From: Periconia sp. R9002
Taxonomy: Eukaryota > Ascomycota > Dothideomycetes > Pleosporales > Periconiaceae
Direction: 5' to 3'
DNA: 64,000 nucleotides
Assembly (NCBI GenBank): GCA_023627715.1
Contig: JAMAHW010000001.1
Span: 744,001-808,000 of the forward strand
A program made the translations under genes and the position numbers. A model generated the notes under the pieces. The model ran no database searches. It was given only the letters and a program-made list of their open reading frames with translations, and had not been told where the DNA came from. Positions 1 to 11,444 of the stretch are shown piece after piece. The first letter of the stretch is position 1. Each line of letters opens with the position of its first letter.

Positions 1-411
1 ACATTGAACCTTCAAGTACAAATACCGCCTTCTTCCGCCCATTTTCCGCGTTGCATGTGCTCCTGCTCCTTCCATGGGACGCGGACTCGGCTGCCCCACC
101 GCCGTGCATAACTCATCTGCTCGGTTTGCTCACGTCCACTCGTTGGTTCGGACGCCACTAGCGCGCAGCTGCTGCCTCTACACGAACCACACAACAGACG
201 TGATACATCAACAACAACAAACATACGATTTCAACCACCTGCTTTTCACGTATATAATACGCCCTCGACACCCCGCCCCCTCTCCACCATCTTCTCAACC
301 ACCAACTTCTGCCCACAACCCTCTATTATACGCTGCGGCACACACACCCATATAAATTCCTCGCGAGTCTTACTCAATCGAGCATTCTAAGTTCGCATCA
401 ATCCCATCGCA
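1..411. other. 5' flank of first gene; no gene seen
   Basis: CT- and CA-rich leader-like DNA upstream of the ATG at 412. Short open frames here have no recognisable protein features. It probably holds the promoter and 5' UTR of the gene that follows. Confidence 0.4.
351..357 (+). promoter_or_regulatory. TATA-like element upstream of the first gene
   Basis: A TATAAAT heptamer lies 61 nt before the ATG at 412. A second, TATATAAT-like run is near 251. Positions suit fungal core promoters, but this is sequence resemblance only. Confidence 0.3.
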
Positions 412-2105
412 ATGGGGCTCCTCGCTCCCCTCCTCCGTCCTTTCAGGCGGCCGGCGATGGGTGCACAATCCTCTACTCCTCCGCCCACTGCAGCTACATC
501 CTCGACAAATTCCACTATTCTAAACAACAAGAACAAGACCGAAGGCGAGCGCCGCTGGTTCCAGACATGGCGCCTCCCCCTCCGACGAACTGGAGGTGTT
601 CAGAAAGTCAAAGTCACCTCCGACCACTACCTTGGCTTCTCCGCCACAGACTCGGGCTACGGATCCGAAAACTCTTCGCAGGTGAGTTGTTTCCCCCCGC
701 TTCTATTCAGCATTTCCCGATCACTGACCCACAACAGAACAATATCGCTATCGTGGCCCCATTGAACCCCGCGACTTCTGTCTCGCCTCCCGACACTTCT
801 ACTTCTCCTCCAACTAGCTCCAACTCAGATGCGACAACTCTGGTCGGTTCTTCGGTTTCTCCCACCAATGGAACTGTAACAGACCAGCCCAAATCTGCTA
901 CAGATGTTGCAGGAACAGAGCTCAAACGGACCTTGGGTAGCCTTGCTAAGGCCGCAATCAACTGCGAATGCCCCGAGGCCATGAAGACCATTAGGTACAT
1001 CAAACTCTTGCAACAATTAGCAACGCAGCAATCCACTCTCCAAATCCATTGGGACCCACCAATCGTTTGGAACGGTCAGGCTTTCCTCTTGAGTCAGGTG
1101 TGCGGTGTTGGACAAGATTGGATTGACCGATTCGACTTGGCCCAAAAAATATACAAACTTACAGAGAAGCAACTCATCCACCCTGAGGACATGGAGGACT
1201 TGGTTAATTGGATGTTCCCTGAGGATGAGAGCCACATTCTTCCTATCATCATTGGCCGCCTCATCATCAACAATCTAGTTGATGAAGGCTGTCTTACACG
1301 TGCCGAAGGCAACCGTCTCGCAGCTCTTGCTCTCACTGTTGACGAGGTCGAGGACTGTGGTAACGTAGTGGAACGCACCAACGAACTTCCCCGAGAAAAG
1401 GCAAAATTAGGAGTCTTCAAGCATCTTCCGCTTCTCCCCGGCGAAGATCGAACTCGCGCTTTGCTACATTTGAGCGAAGCTGCCGCATACTGCGTCTCGG
1501 AGCACGCCGGTGGAGTGTGGTACGATTTACGGTATCTCGATGCCCGTACTGATATTAAGATGTACTTCAAGGCCTGCGAGGGTGCCCAGCAGGGTTATGT
1601 ACGTCCTGAACTCGTCAAATACGCCCGCACTTGGACAGAGAAGGAGACACGCATCCTCCAGCGTAGTCAATTCATCATGGAGCTACTCGACCGATGGGAT
1701 GCCGGCAAAATCAATGATTTCGGAGTCATCAAGTATACGAGGAACAGCTTCTTCCCATTCTATCGTCAGCCACGCGGCGACCAAGAGACACTCGCCAGCA
1801 TCCTCTACAACAAAATCGAAGGAAGTGGAATGGATTGCGACGAGGTCCCCAAGATTGTTGCGCTTTTGCCATATTACGACAACTGCCACGCTGTCGGTGG
1901 GCAACCTTGGATCGATCTCAAATCGAAGCTTGCTGCGGAACTGACGGAGCACAAGCAAATCAACAAACAGCTCATCGAAGAGCACAAAGCCGCCAAAAAA
2001 GCTTACAAAGCTTACATGAAGGGTGCGGGTAAGAAGCTCGCGGCTGCTTCCAAGAAGACTCCCGCCACCCCCTTTGATCCTTACAAGGGCAGGTTTCAGT
2101 GCTGA
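412..2105 (+). CDS. Hypothetical protein, 545 aa, one intron
   Basis: I do not recognise this protein. Exons 412-681 and 738-2105 are joined over a 56-nt intron (donor gtgagt, acceptor acaacag), phase 0, giving 545 aa. The ATG at 412 is the first in frame; a 567 start would lie inside exon 1 in another frame. Residues 1-120 are rich in Ser, Thr and Pro. A more globular part, about residues 135-490, is rich in Leu, Ile, Trp and acidic residues and begins with a helical-looking LKRTLGSLAKAAI. The tail, about 490-535, is a Lys/Ala-rich probable helix (KAAKKAYKAYMKG) ending in FDPYKGRFQC. No signal peptide or membrane segment is visible, so a soluble cytosolic or nuclear protein is likely. Coding is well supported by a 456-codon open second exon; the function is unknown. 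Confidence 0.8.
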
Positions 2106-2962
2106 ATTTCCTGTTCGTGTTGTTTTCATTTGTTTGAATCTCCTTTGTTCATGCTATGGGTCGGGTTTGTTTTTGTTTTTGTTTTTTTTCATGACTGAGA
2201 TGTGCTTTCTGGGTGTCAAAAGTTGTGCTTTTGTTTTTGTTTTTGATGCTTTCAAGACTGGGATCTGTTCTGGGTGTTCAAAATTGGTGTTTTTTGTTTT
2301 TGTTCTCTCAGATCGGTTGTTCTTTTCCTTTCTCTTGCATGATGGTGTTTCTGAGCATTTTCACGGTCATTAGCATTGGGCATTGGGAAAAGGCGCAAGC
2401 ATCATGACCTCCACGATTCATGTTCTACGAGCAACTGATACCCTGCTTCAGTTTACGAGTTTTGTTTATGAGTTTGTTTACGACCCATGAGTTTTATACA
2501 GCATGAACAAGTATCAAATCACAATAATAATGTTTTCCTCTCTGCTGGGCCTTGGATGAACTGCCTAACGGCGGTTTTGAAGGCTGCAGAGAGTCATTTA
2601 CTCTAATATCCACATGCCTAGACGTGATGACTCGTGCATGCCATCTTCACTTACCACTTCTACGAGTAAAAAATGGCCATGTCCTTCGATTCCTTGCTCT
2701 AGATTTCGCTCACAGTACCTAGGTAATCCTGGACGTGAACAACTGGAACCCAGTCCCTCTTTTCCTATACTAAACATCTAGTCCTCGCAACCAATCATTC
2801 ACAAAGTTCATCCAAAACACGACGGCACAAACTTAAAGTCTCAACCTCTCAAATACACAAGTGTATACTATTCCAAATACCCAACAACACATATATACAA
2901 ATACCACAAACCCCCCTCCCTTACCTCCCAGTCCATCCATCCCACGCTTCCATTCTTCCACC
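2106..2962. other. Convergent intergenic region
   Basis: Lies between two convergent genes. The first 250 nt are strikingly T-rich (gtttttgtttttg-type runs), as expected of a 3' UTR and poly(A) region. The remainder is AT-rich and non-coding. No RNA gene or repeat family was recognised. Confidence 0.4.
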
Positions 2963-4117
2963 CTACAAAGAAACACACCCATTCGCGCTATCCTCGAGGA
3001 AAATGCCGCCGTAGATCTGGCCCTCGTTCAGGTTGCTCTGCTGGTACCCGCCGTTGACCACGTCCGAGGTGCCCGTGGGCTTCTTCAGGATGCCGATCTG
3101 GAACTGGCCGCCGCCCGCGAGGTTGGCGTAGCTGGGGCCTGCGACCTTGCTGAGCGCTGCGTCGCCGACCGAGTAGTAGGTCGTGAGTTGGCTGTTTGGA
3201 TTTTTTTCTGTTAGATGTTTTTTTTTTCTCTCTCTTTGTTTTGGGTACTGGTGCACCGTGAAGGGGATCACGAGTACGAGGAGAAGAAGGATGTTTGGAT
3301 GGGAGATGGAGAGGTGGGGAGAGGAAAATGAAGTGAAGGGGGAAGGAGAACGAACTTCTTGGTGTAATCAAGCGTGAGGGCAAAGTTCTGCCATTGCGTC
3401 TTGTCCTGCTTGATGGAGTAGAAGGATCCTCCATTGCGGTCGATGATCTTAAAGTTCTCCTTGTTGGCGGAGGACTGGCCGATGATGGTGCCCGTCTCGA
3501 AGTTGAACTGGTTGGCGGAGTAGTCCGCGGTTTCGTGCCAGACGTTCTGTTTTGGAATGGTTAGTTTATTTGTTTCTCTTCATGCCTTTTTTTCAGCTCT
3601 ATATAAATGGGACTAGTTTCAACTGGTTGAAAGCGTGTTGTTTGGAGGAAAGAAATAGAGTACATACGAGGTACTCATGCGTCAAGTTGAGCGGTCGAGA
3701 AGCGTCCTGTTTGACGCTGAAGTGCAGCGTCTTGACGCCCTTCTGTCCCTCGCCGTCCCCCGAATCCTTCAAGAATTGCAGTCCAGCTCTTCGGAATCCC
3801 TTCTGGGTCTGGAAGATGCTTTTATCACTGATAGTGACTTCGACAGGTACGTGGTCTGCCGTGTCGAATCTCGAGCTCGCTCCGCCAGGAAACTGGAGGA
3901 TGGTGGACCATTTGAGGTCATTGCCCTTGACATAGTCGGGGTTGTAGATGGTGTTTGTGGCATACGTGTCGAAGAGAGACGGATTTGTCGCAAAAGTTGT
4001 AGGGACGCGGCCATCGAATACAATTGGGCATTTGATTGTGCCATTCCCACGCTCTACGAGGGTCGGGGCTGCCAGCGCTGTTGAGGCGCCAACGATGGCT
4101 GTGAGTAAGTACTGCAT
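2963..4117 (-). CDS. Secreted glycoside hydrolase family 131 beta-glucanase
   Basis: Three exons on the minus strand: 4117-3668, 3546-3356 and 3191-2963. Introns are 121 and 164 nt; the phases agree and the product is 289 aa. Residues 1-17 (MQYLLTAIVGASTALAA) are a clear signal peptide. The mature chain matches what I know of GH131: IKCPIVFDGRVP near the start, then NPDYVKGNDLKWS, VTISDKSIF and QKGFRRAGLQF, and the characteristic end NEGQIYGGIFLEDS. GH131 enzymes are fungal secreted beta-1,3/1,4/1,6-glucanases acting on plant or fungal wall glucan. No carbohydrate-binding module follows. The donor of exon 2 (AAG AA then gttcgt) is non-canonical in strength but is the only one that keeps frame with exon 3 (joined Asn codon). 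Family assignment is confident; the exact substrate is not. Confidence 0.88.
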
Positions 4118-4220
4118 GGCGGAAGCGTGAAAGCCGACGTGAGAGTCTACTGCAAATGGCAGACTTAATATGGGGTTGTTTTAACGAAAATCGCGAATCT
4201 AAGGAGGATCGTGCCCGCCT

Positions 4221-4227
4221 TTATATA
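4221..4227 (-). promoter_or_regulatory. TATA box of the GH131 gene
   Basis: TATATAA reads on the minus strand about 104 nt before the GH131 ATG at 4117, a normal place for a TATA element of an inducible secreted enzyme. Inferred from position and sequence only. Confidence 0.4.
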
Positions 4228-5421
4228 GTTCCCAGCATTTACCATATTAGAAACGGCTTTGCCTGCAACATGGGGATATAGCAGACGGCGCCACTCGATC
4301 TCCCACTAGGCTTTCCAGGCTCTTTACCCTCAAATTACTCGGATATGGATCTTCATCTTCCCCGTCATCACTCCCCAGGCCCCGCACCCAATTGGGTTGC
4401 GGAAGAGGAAAGCCAAAAAGCTGTTATAGTAGGACCGATCATTTCTCGACTTGACGTTTTTATACAAGTTAATGGTGCATTTTGAGATGAACCGCCAAGC
4501 GCAATTTAATCGTTTCAGTCAATATGGCTTCTTGTGTTGCTTGTTCCTGGGGGCACGTTAACCACTAAAGCGCCGATATTGGCTGCGGTTACCAATCGGT
4601 CCGCGTTCCCGCGTTTCGTGTATACGACAGTGTGGAGGACATAGTTGAGGATTTCGTGCAAACAGCTAACTAAGCTTAAATTATCTAGAGCTTATTCATG
4701 AGTCGTATTGCACTTGATATGTAAACTAAGTAGTGTGCGTAAGCTTGGGACGTCAACCAGTCGGGTGGGCACACTTTCACACGTGACGTGCTTATAAATG
4801 TAGGTACATATGTATATACATATGTACAGAGGTATAATGAAGTCTCTATCCGTGGTCTTGCTCTAAAAGGCTGCGAATGTCAATTCGAATTAGCAGCTTT
4901 GTTAGCTGAATCCAAGTCCCGAGTTTCAAAAACTTCATTCTGCATGCTCACTCGTATTGGAAGCCAATATGAATGTCAATCAGGGTAGTATGTGCGTGTC
5001 AAAGTTACATATGTACATTGTCAGCTGTCTATACAGTATTTCAACAGCCAAACACTCAACAGGAGAAGAATTTGCATATGTATTAATTACATAGTCCCCA
5101 GGAAACCCTCAAGGCCACGCTGTCGCATGGTCGCGTGTCATTATAAAAACATGCTAATATGCCTTCCTCATTCTATGTCCAAACCAAGAATAAATAATCC
5201 CTAGACTATAGACCCGATGGAAAATATGCAACATCCATGCTCAGGGAATCGAGCCCCCAACCCACCCAAAGAAAAGGCCACGGCATAGGTAGCCAAAAGC
5301 GAAGCGTGACTATGCCAAGAACGCCATGCGTCAATAATGTTGTATTGCAACAACAGGACAAACCGAACGAAACGCCACCCATATCATTGTTTTCGAACAT
5401 GTGCCATCGCGGGGCCCTCTA
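4228..5421. other. Intergenic region with a perfect 24-nt palindrome
   Basis: No gene supported. Holds the upstream region of the GH131 gene and the 3' flank of the GT31 gene. A perfect 24-nt palindrome occupies 4804-4827 (half-site GTACATATGTAT), and related acatatgtacat words recur near 5006. Otherwise AT-rich non-coding sequence. Confidence 0.4.
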
Positions 5422-6882
5422 TTACCGGATCTTCGGTGTTAACCATGTAGCTTCCATGCAGGTATCATTAATGTCTCCTTCGTCATCGGTTTTGAAGCCC
5501 ATGTCGGACATCTTCTTGGTGTCCCAACCGCTGGTGAATTCACCCTGTCCACCATTGTCCATCTCTACGGGGTTCCCAAGTTTGATGTAATTGGCGAAAC
5601 GGCAAACGGTTTGGGAGTACGACCATTGTAAGCATTTCGGATTGGCAGCGCATTCAGATCCACAAGATCCAGCATTTCTATGGGCAGGTCGATCGTTCGG
5701 TACGGGGGCGACGGACAGATTGTCCCACCATTCACGCGAAGGGCTCTCTTTGAGGAACGCGTGCGTGTATGCGAGGAGCGAGGAGTACACGAAAGGTTTC
5801 TGACCCAAAAGTTAGCGAATCGTTATAGATGGTCAAATGCTGCGACATACCAGGTTATAGGGTCGAGTTCGTTCCCATTTCCACAGGGGCTCCATTTGGT
5901 CGGCCGACATCTTGTGGATGGACAAAAGCGGCACGCACCACCTATCTTTATCTACCGTTATCTCTTTGAGTTCATCTGTGGAAAACGTCGGGTACAGTCC
6001 CTGCAGCTTCACTCCGGTAGCATTCTGGATGGCATAGCCCAGTACGGCATCTCCGCAGCAGTCGGGCTTGACCCAATCTTCGTAGCGAACGGCTAATCGG
6101 TTCTCAAATCCATCACCAGGAGCAGTCTTCTGGGGTATGAGTTTCTTCATCAAACCCTGCGAGAGGACGATTCCAGCACCTCCATATGCGTAATAGCGAT
6201 CGTTGGAGCCCTTTCGTGGGGATCCCAGATAGTGTGGTTCGGTTGGGTCGAGCTGATCGAGCAAACGGAAAAGAGTGTCCCAAAAGAAGTAAACGTCCGA
6301 CTCGAGGAAGACGTACCACTTAGCCTTGGGGTTCATGGTGTACGCTTTGTCAACCATAGGCAAGAATTTGAAGCGGTCCAGCCGCCACCCTGCGGCTGAA
6401 TGTTTCACTTTGTCACCTTCGGCAAGAGCTTTTTTGTGTTCGGCATAGGCCTGGAAGTCGGTGTTATTGACGGAATAGGAAGCGGGCAATTCGGCGAGGA
6501 TGTCAATGATCTGGCGGTCGCCCATCTGCTCGGCATGGTCCGACACGATGACCAAATTGGATATGCATGATGTGATTGTACCCAGATGTGCCCTGACGTT
6601 CTTGGGCTTATCGCCCATACCCGTCTTGAGCACCACCTGGATGTCCTGCAAGAGTTGCTTGGGAAAGTTCTGGCAGTAGTCGGCGTCGGCGCCGGGTTTG
6701 GTCTTGAGCGGCGGGAAGAAACTCTTTGTTTTGCGCGAGTAAAATTGTGTGGACGTGGTATGGACAGTTGGCCGTCGCTGGCGGGTCAATGTGAGGATGA
6801 AGAAGACGAAAAGGAGGCCGGCGAGCAGGACACGGATGGGACGCCGCGACAATCGCATAGGCAACGTCTTGAGGAGGGCCAT
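5422..6882 (-). CDS. GT31/DUF604-type glycosyltransferase, type II membrane protein
   Basis: Exons 6882-5851 and 5799-5422 are joined over a 51-nt intron (gtatgt...cag, phase 0), giving 469 aa. The N-terminus is basic with one hydrophobic segment at about residues 17-33, so a Golgi type II protein is expected. A DxD-like metal/nucleotide-sugar motif is seen in FLESDVYFFWD (E194-D196), followed by YAYGGAGIVLS and a Cys-rich CCGDAVLGYA, the pattern of Fringe-like GT31 and DUF604 proteins. The C-terminal 100 residues have a Cys cluster (CGSEC, CLQWSY, CRF) resembling a PAN/apple-like fold, common in fungal members. Probable role: adding sugars to glycoproteins or glycolipids in the Golgi. Sugar and acceptor cannot be told. 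It is divergent from the SDR gene at 7716. Confidence 0.8.
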
Positions 6883-7715
6883 GGCAGGCGACGCAGAGGG
6901 CGTCCAGGCCGGGGGCAGGACGCGCTACGAAGAGAGAAAGAGAGCGGATTGCGGTGGATAGAGGCCTGTCGGGTACATGGCAATCGCCAGTTGATGCTCC
7001 CTGAAAGTTCTTGGGAACGTTGGAGCCGGAGCCGCGTTGGCTGACAGCCCTAAGCCTAGATTAGTAATGCTCTACCCCTTCGCTAGCCTACCGTCGACAG
7101 GGACACAACTAAACGTGTAAACCACCACTATCTACATGTGTACAAATGTGTATCAAGGCGAGGGAACAAAGCACAGAACTTTTGGTCAGGTTATGATTAC
7201 ACCTCAGCTAGGCGCCCTAGTCCTGTACAACGCCCCGATTTTGGATGGTCAACCGCATGCATGAGAACACGTACTTAGTTGTGGCATCCCGTAATACGCT
7301 TTTCAGAGAACGCAACGAATCGATACTGCTGCGAGGGAAAGAAAGACTAATTGGCTGCTAGATTCATTCGATATTTACCCAGCATTGAATCCGATGAGAT
7401 GTCACCCGTCGTAGATTATCTAAATCTCTAAAAGTCCTCCCTCACCAGAACCAGGAATTGATCTTCTCTTTCCGCACTCATCAAACTATATGTCAAAATA
7501 GCTATGCAATTGCACAAATTAGTAATGGTGTAAAGGTGTTCATTAATAATAATTGACAGCAGAGTGGAGACTCTACAGTCACTTTTGCACTGTTCTGATG
7601 TGCAATCATATCCTAGTACAAGTGTATATAAGATCCAAACCTCGATAGTATTCACCGGGGCAAAAGCATAAGATACAAGCCTCTTACTTCTAGTCTCTCC
7701 CCGAAATAAAAGAAA
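6883..7715. other. Divergent promoter region, GT31 and SDR genes
   Basis: About 830 nt between two head-to-head starts. The half next to 7716 is markedly AT-rich. The small open frames here are antisense shadows or random. No RNA gene seen. Confidence 0.4.
7624..7631 (+). promoter_or_regulatory. TATA box of the SDR/epimerase gene
   Basis: TATATAAG lies 92 nt before the ATG at 7716 in an AT-rich leader. Position and sequence fit a core promoter TATA element; not otherwise tested. Confidence 0.4.
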
Positions 7716-8791
7716 ATGAGCGCACCTAAGAAGGTATTCATTATTGGTCCAGGATACATTGGATGGAATGTCCTCGAACTCCTCGTTGCCGAAAACTACA
7801 AGGTATCTGGATTAGTAAGAAGAAAGGAGCATGCCGAAGGAATTGAAAAGTCTGGGGCGATTGCTGTTTACGGTGATCTCAACGATCATGATTTGATTGT
7901 GAGAAATGTACTAGACAACGATGTAAGTTGATGTGCAACACCTGATATGTCTGGATGCTACTATCCTTTCAGAGGTATCGGAATTTCTAACACCCATAGA
8001 TCATTATTCATACCGCATCAGCGGACCACCTTCCCTCCGTCGAAGCAGTTCTTGATGGAATCAAGCAACGTGCCGCGGCAAACCTAACCACCATCTTCAT
8101 CCACACTTCCGGATCCAACGTGCTGGGCGACGACTCCTATGGAGCTACTGAAAGTTCGAAAGTCTATACAGACTCCACACCTGCCGAAATCGATGCTCTT
8201 CCCGACTCAGCCTTCCACCGGAAAATCGACCTAGCTATCATCCGCGCCTCCAAAGAACTAGGTGATAAAGCAAAACTAGCAATCATGATTCCTGCGGAAA
8301 TATACGGTATCAACAAGTCGCACAAGCGTCAATCAATTCGGATCCCAACCATCACGAGATTCGCGTTAACACATGGTTTTGCCGGGCATGTAGGGAAAGG
8401 TTTAGCGGTTGAGTCTCAAATTCACGTCATGGATCTTGCACGTGCATACGTTGTGCTTTTACAGCATATGGAGCGCTCTCCCGCTGTGGAATTCTTGCAG
8501 AACCCATACTTTTTCTGCGAAAACGGAAAAGAATTTAGTTGGAAGGAGGCTGCAGAGCAAGTGGGCAAGGCATTGAAAGAACGAGGATTGATCGAGAATG
8601 AAATTCCCAGAGAGTTCAGCAGGGATGATTGGGAGGAGTTGTTTGGTGAGTATACTGGATTGATCATGGGATCCAACTGTCGATGCCGTGCCGTTCGATT
8701 GAGAGAACTGGGATGGGAGGCTAGGGAGATGGGGATATGGGATAGTTTCGTCCAGGAGGGACTTCCGGAAATCTTGAAAGAAGAAAAGTAA
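7716..8791 (+). CDS. Atypical NAD(P)-binding SDR / epimerase-like protein
   Basis: Exons 7716-7922 and 8000-8791 are joined over a 77-nt intron (gtaagt...atag, phase 0), 332 aa. The N-terminus has a Rossmann dinucleotide-binding strand and turn, VFIIGPGYIGWNVLELL (G11, G13, G16), followed by an arginine-bearing second strand (VSGLVRRKEHA) that suggests NADP preference. Then come VYGDLND, a second strand IIIHTASADH, and FIHTSGSNVLGDDSYG. The canonical extended-SDR YxxxK catalytic pair is not evident; the equivalent stretch reads FHRKIDLAIIRASK. This places it among atypical SDRs annotated in fungi as NAD-dependent epimerase/dehydratase or NmrA-like. It is soluble. The substrate is unknown; a redox sensor or secondary-metabolism accessory role is equally possible. 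AT-rich flanks and no obvious cluster partners. Confidence 0.8.
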
Positions 8792-8993
8792 GCTTTGCTC
8801 AATCTCTTTATGAAAATTTTAATACTAATCTTGAGGTAGTATTGGGAAGTCCAGTCGATGGGGAGCGAACTCGGCCTTATTCAGTTCAGTCACGAAAACT
8901 GCTTGAATTTTTAGTGATATCATGATATGATACTAGTCATTTTGAGTTGCCAATGGAATTGAAAATCCACACTTCAATGATGCCAGTCTAATT

Positions 8994-10689
8994 CTAGAAC
9001 GTGCTGCCTTTGGTGATAGCTGATTTCCAGGTCCTTTTCTTTATCGGCTCTGTCGGTTCCCGCCCGTTCGTCCTCCCTATCCTCAGTTCTTGCTCCGGGA
9101 CTACCAACTTTCCCTCGCTATCTCTCAATCCATCCCGAATCTCTTCTTCGCTCATCTGATCGACCCGATCGCCTAGCTCCTCTCGAATTGCGGCAGAAAG
9201 ATCCATAATGCTCCTGAGCAGGCCGGGCCTTTTGCCAGCTTTGTACATTCGACTTCCGCGTGTGGTATCAAACCACATGCCTACCATAATACAACTCCAA
9301 ATGAAATTAAAAATGGAAACCATGAACAGGAATATATACGAAAATCCCCACTGGTATGTTTCGGAGGGTTGACAGGATCCGTGTGAGAGGATATACGAAG
9401 CGTTGTAGTAGTCGCCTTGACGGGCGGCTTCTCGGCTACCGTCGTTGGAAAGTGAATACCACATCTCAAACAGACCTGGAGAAACTGTCTTGGCCCCGCT
9501 CCCGCGGTACGTCCCGACTATGGAGAGTGTGGGTTCCTGAAGATCTTTCCCTCCAAACTTGGAAGTGCGGTTTTGGATGAGATACTCGTGTATGTTGGGC
9601 TCCAGAGGCTCTAAATAGTATCGCGGTGGCTTCCAGGTATCTTCGGGGACGTATTTCTGAAGATCTGATACTCGTTAGCTCATCTGGCAAAAATTACGTG
9701 AAAGTCAATATTTCAGAGTAGAGGGGTTACAGAACGAGATATTACGTACATTCGTTAACTTCCTGCATGAGGTCTTGGTCGAGATTTGTGATCACCAAAT
9801 CCTTGCGATAGTCCGGATTGATGCGGGAGGCGTTTCGAATGACATATTGTACGGCGATGACTTGATTGAAACCGATCAAATTATTCTCATTGTTCTCAAT
9901 ATAAGCACCGTATGTCGCAATATAACCGGTCATAGCAGCCATGAGCGTTGGGAATGCCAGCACGTACAAAGTGCTGATCAACATACTGAACATGGCCAGC
10001 CAGCGAAAGAACCGTCTCCATGTCCCTTTGCCAAAGGACAAGAATTCTTTCCCCAATACACCGAGCGTGCTCATAGTCGTTGTTTGGAATGCGACAGCCG
10101 TATACATTTTGTAGCTTGTCAGATGCAATTCAAGATGGTACAGTAACCATTCGTTGAAGACGCGGTAATTGACATATGCTAATAGGATTTGTATGCCTCT
10201 CCCAATAAGAAGATCCCATGCTATATCAATCACTTTCACCTGGGTGAAGGTCATGGCTCCAAAAGACAAGTTTGGCGTGAAGAAATACGAAGAGTCCATG
10301 ATTCTCCATGTTGCTCCTGGCGTCTCTTTCCACATTCCGTTCGGATAGCAATCCCTTCCCAATATGTACCCTACCGAAGCTTCTTCCGCGGCAGTTGAGA
10401 GAATAATAATGGGCGATAGTGCGACAGGCAGGCTCATTAACACAGCGAACAAACGCCAAGGGAAGGACTGAAATGTCTGGCGGTATGTCATGTTTCTTTT
10501 AAGGTGGTTTCCAGGTGAATAGCTGTTGTCTGACAGAATCCTAGAGGCGGGTCCTTCGCCCTTGGAATCAATTGAACATCGAGGAGAGCGGTGCCAGGAA
10601 CGAGACTCCAAATCGTGCATTTCGAGGTTGTTTTGTGGGCGACCCAGCGCACCATGTTCCAGTGTCTCGTACTCGGGAGAGTACTTCAT
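8994..10689 (-). CDS. Fungal multi-pass membrane protein, unknown function
   Basis: Exons 10689-9750 and 9664-8994 are joined over an 85-nt intron (gtacgt...tatcag, phase 1), 536 aa from the ATG at 10689. The open frame runs further up to 10788, but that codon is GTG and a stop lies just above it, so either 10689 is the start or an undetected 5' exon exists. About 100 polar N-terminal residues precede hydrophobic segments: LFAVLMSLPVALSPIIIL; two in the middle (near IQILLAYVNYRVF and FSMLISTLYVLAFPTL); and a last one, FSYIFLFMVSIFNFIWSCIM. A luminal or extracellular part with Cys and NxS/T sites lies between. The C-terminus is cytosolic and charged. Proteins of this build are widespread in filamentous ascomycetes without known role. 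It is divergent from dsc1 at 11445. Confidence 0.72.
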
Positions 10690-11444
10690 GAGTAACGGCG
10701 GTTGGGATGCGCAATCGCGCGCGTGGTTGATTCTTGCATGAAGCGCAGGATAGGACTTGGTATCTAGATGGATGTCAAAATTTTGCACAGGTGGTAAAAT
10801 TAACGATTAGCAACATGATGTACCATACGAGCAGGAAATGATCGGTTATACAATATCCTTGACGGGCCAAGGGATTCAGGCCAAGAGAGGCGCAGTTGCG
10901 TGTTTCGCCCAATTGCGTGTTACAGTACGCCAAAATAGACTCGGACAAGGGCCAAATTAGGTTTATATGAGGGATCTAATGTCTAGTATGATACAACGTT
11001 TACTTGTACAGCTGCACGCCTTAAGGAAATTGTCAGTGAGCGACGACCTTGATCTCATCGATGATATCAGAGCCAAGATGATCTTCTTTCCTTTACTGAG
11101 AGCAAATTGCTAGAGACAGCCAAAACTCTGGAGCGCTAACACCCCCAATAGATAACAAAATATGAATCATTCCGGAGACGATGTATATTTTATAGCTACA
11201 TCTATCGATGTGATGATAAGCCAAGTCAAGCATACATACCTATGTATGCCTCATAGACAACAAAGCTCAAGCTGGTTTGGCAGGTTGGTGGCTATCAGAT
11301 CAGCCGAGGCGCGCCAAGTGATCGGGGGATGGACGTCAACCTGCGGCGGACCTCCGAACTCACTACTGCTGGCAGGCACCGGCTTCTGCACATGAACGCG
11401 CCACTCGATGGCTCACAGCTCGACTCACACCAACCCACATACTG
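10690..11444. other. Divergent promoter region, membrane protein and dsc1
   Basis: About 750 nt between head-to-head starts. No RNA gene, repeat or conserved frame recognised. It may hold a short 5' exon of the minus-strand membrane protein gene. Confidence 0.35.

Noticed and set aside
3192..3355. Second GH131 intron as another introner-like copy
   Set aside because: At 164 nt it is long, but its pyrimidine-rich sequence does not resemble the 25.6-27.3 kb repeat.
6586..7044. 152-codon open frame on the plus strand over the GT31 gene
   Set aside because: Antisense shadow of a well-supported exon; Arg/Gly-rich with no domain.
10689..10788. N-terminal extension of the membrane protein to position 10788
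   Set aside because: The codon at 10788 is GTG, not ATG, and a stop lies just upstream. Kept only as a hint of a possible 5' exon.
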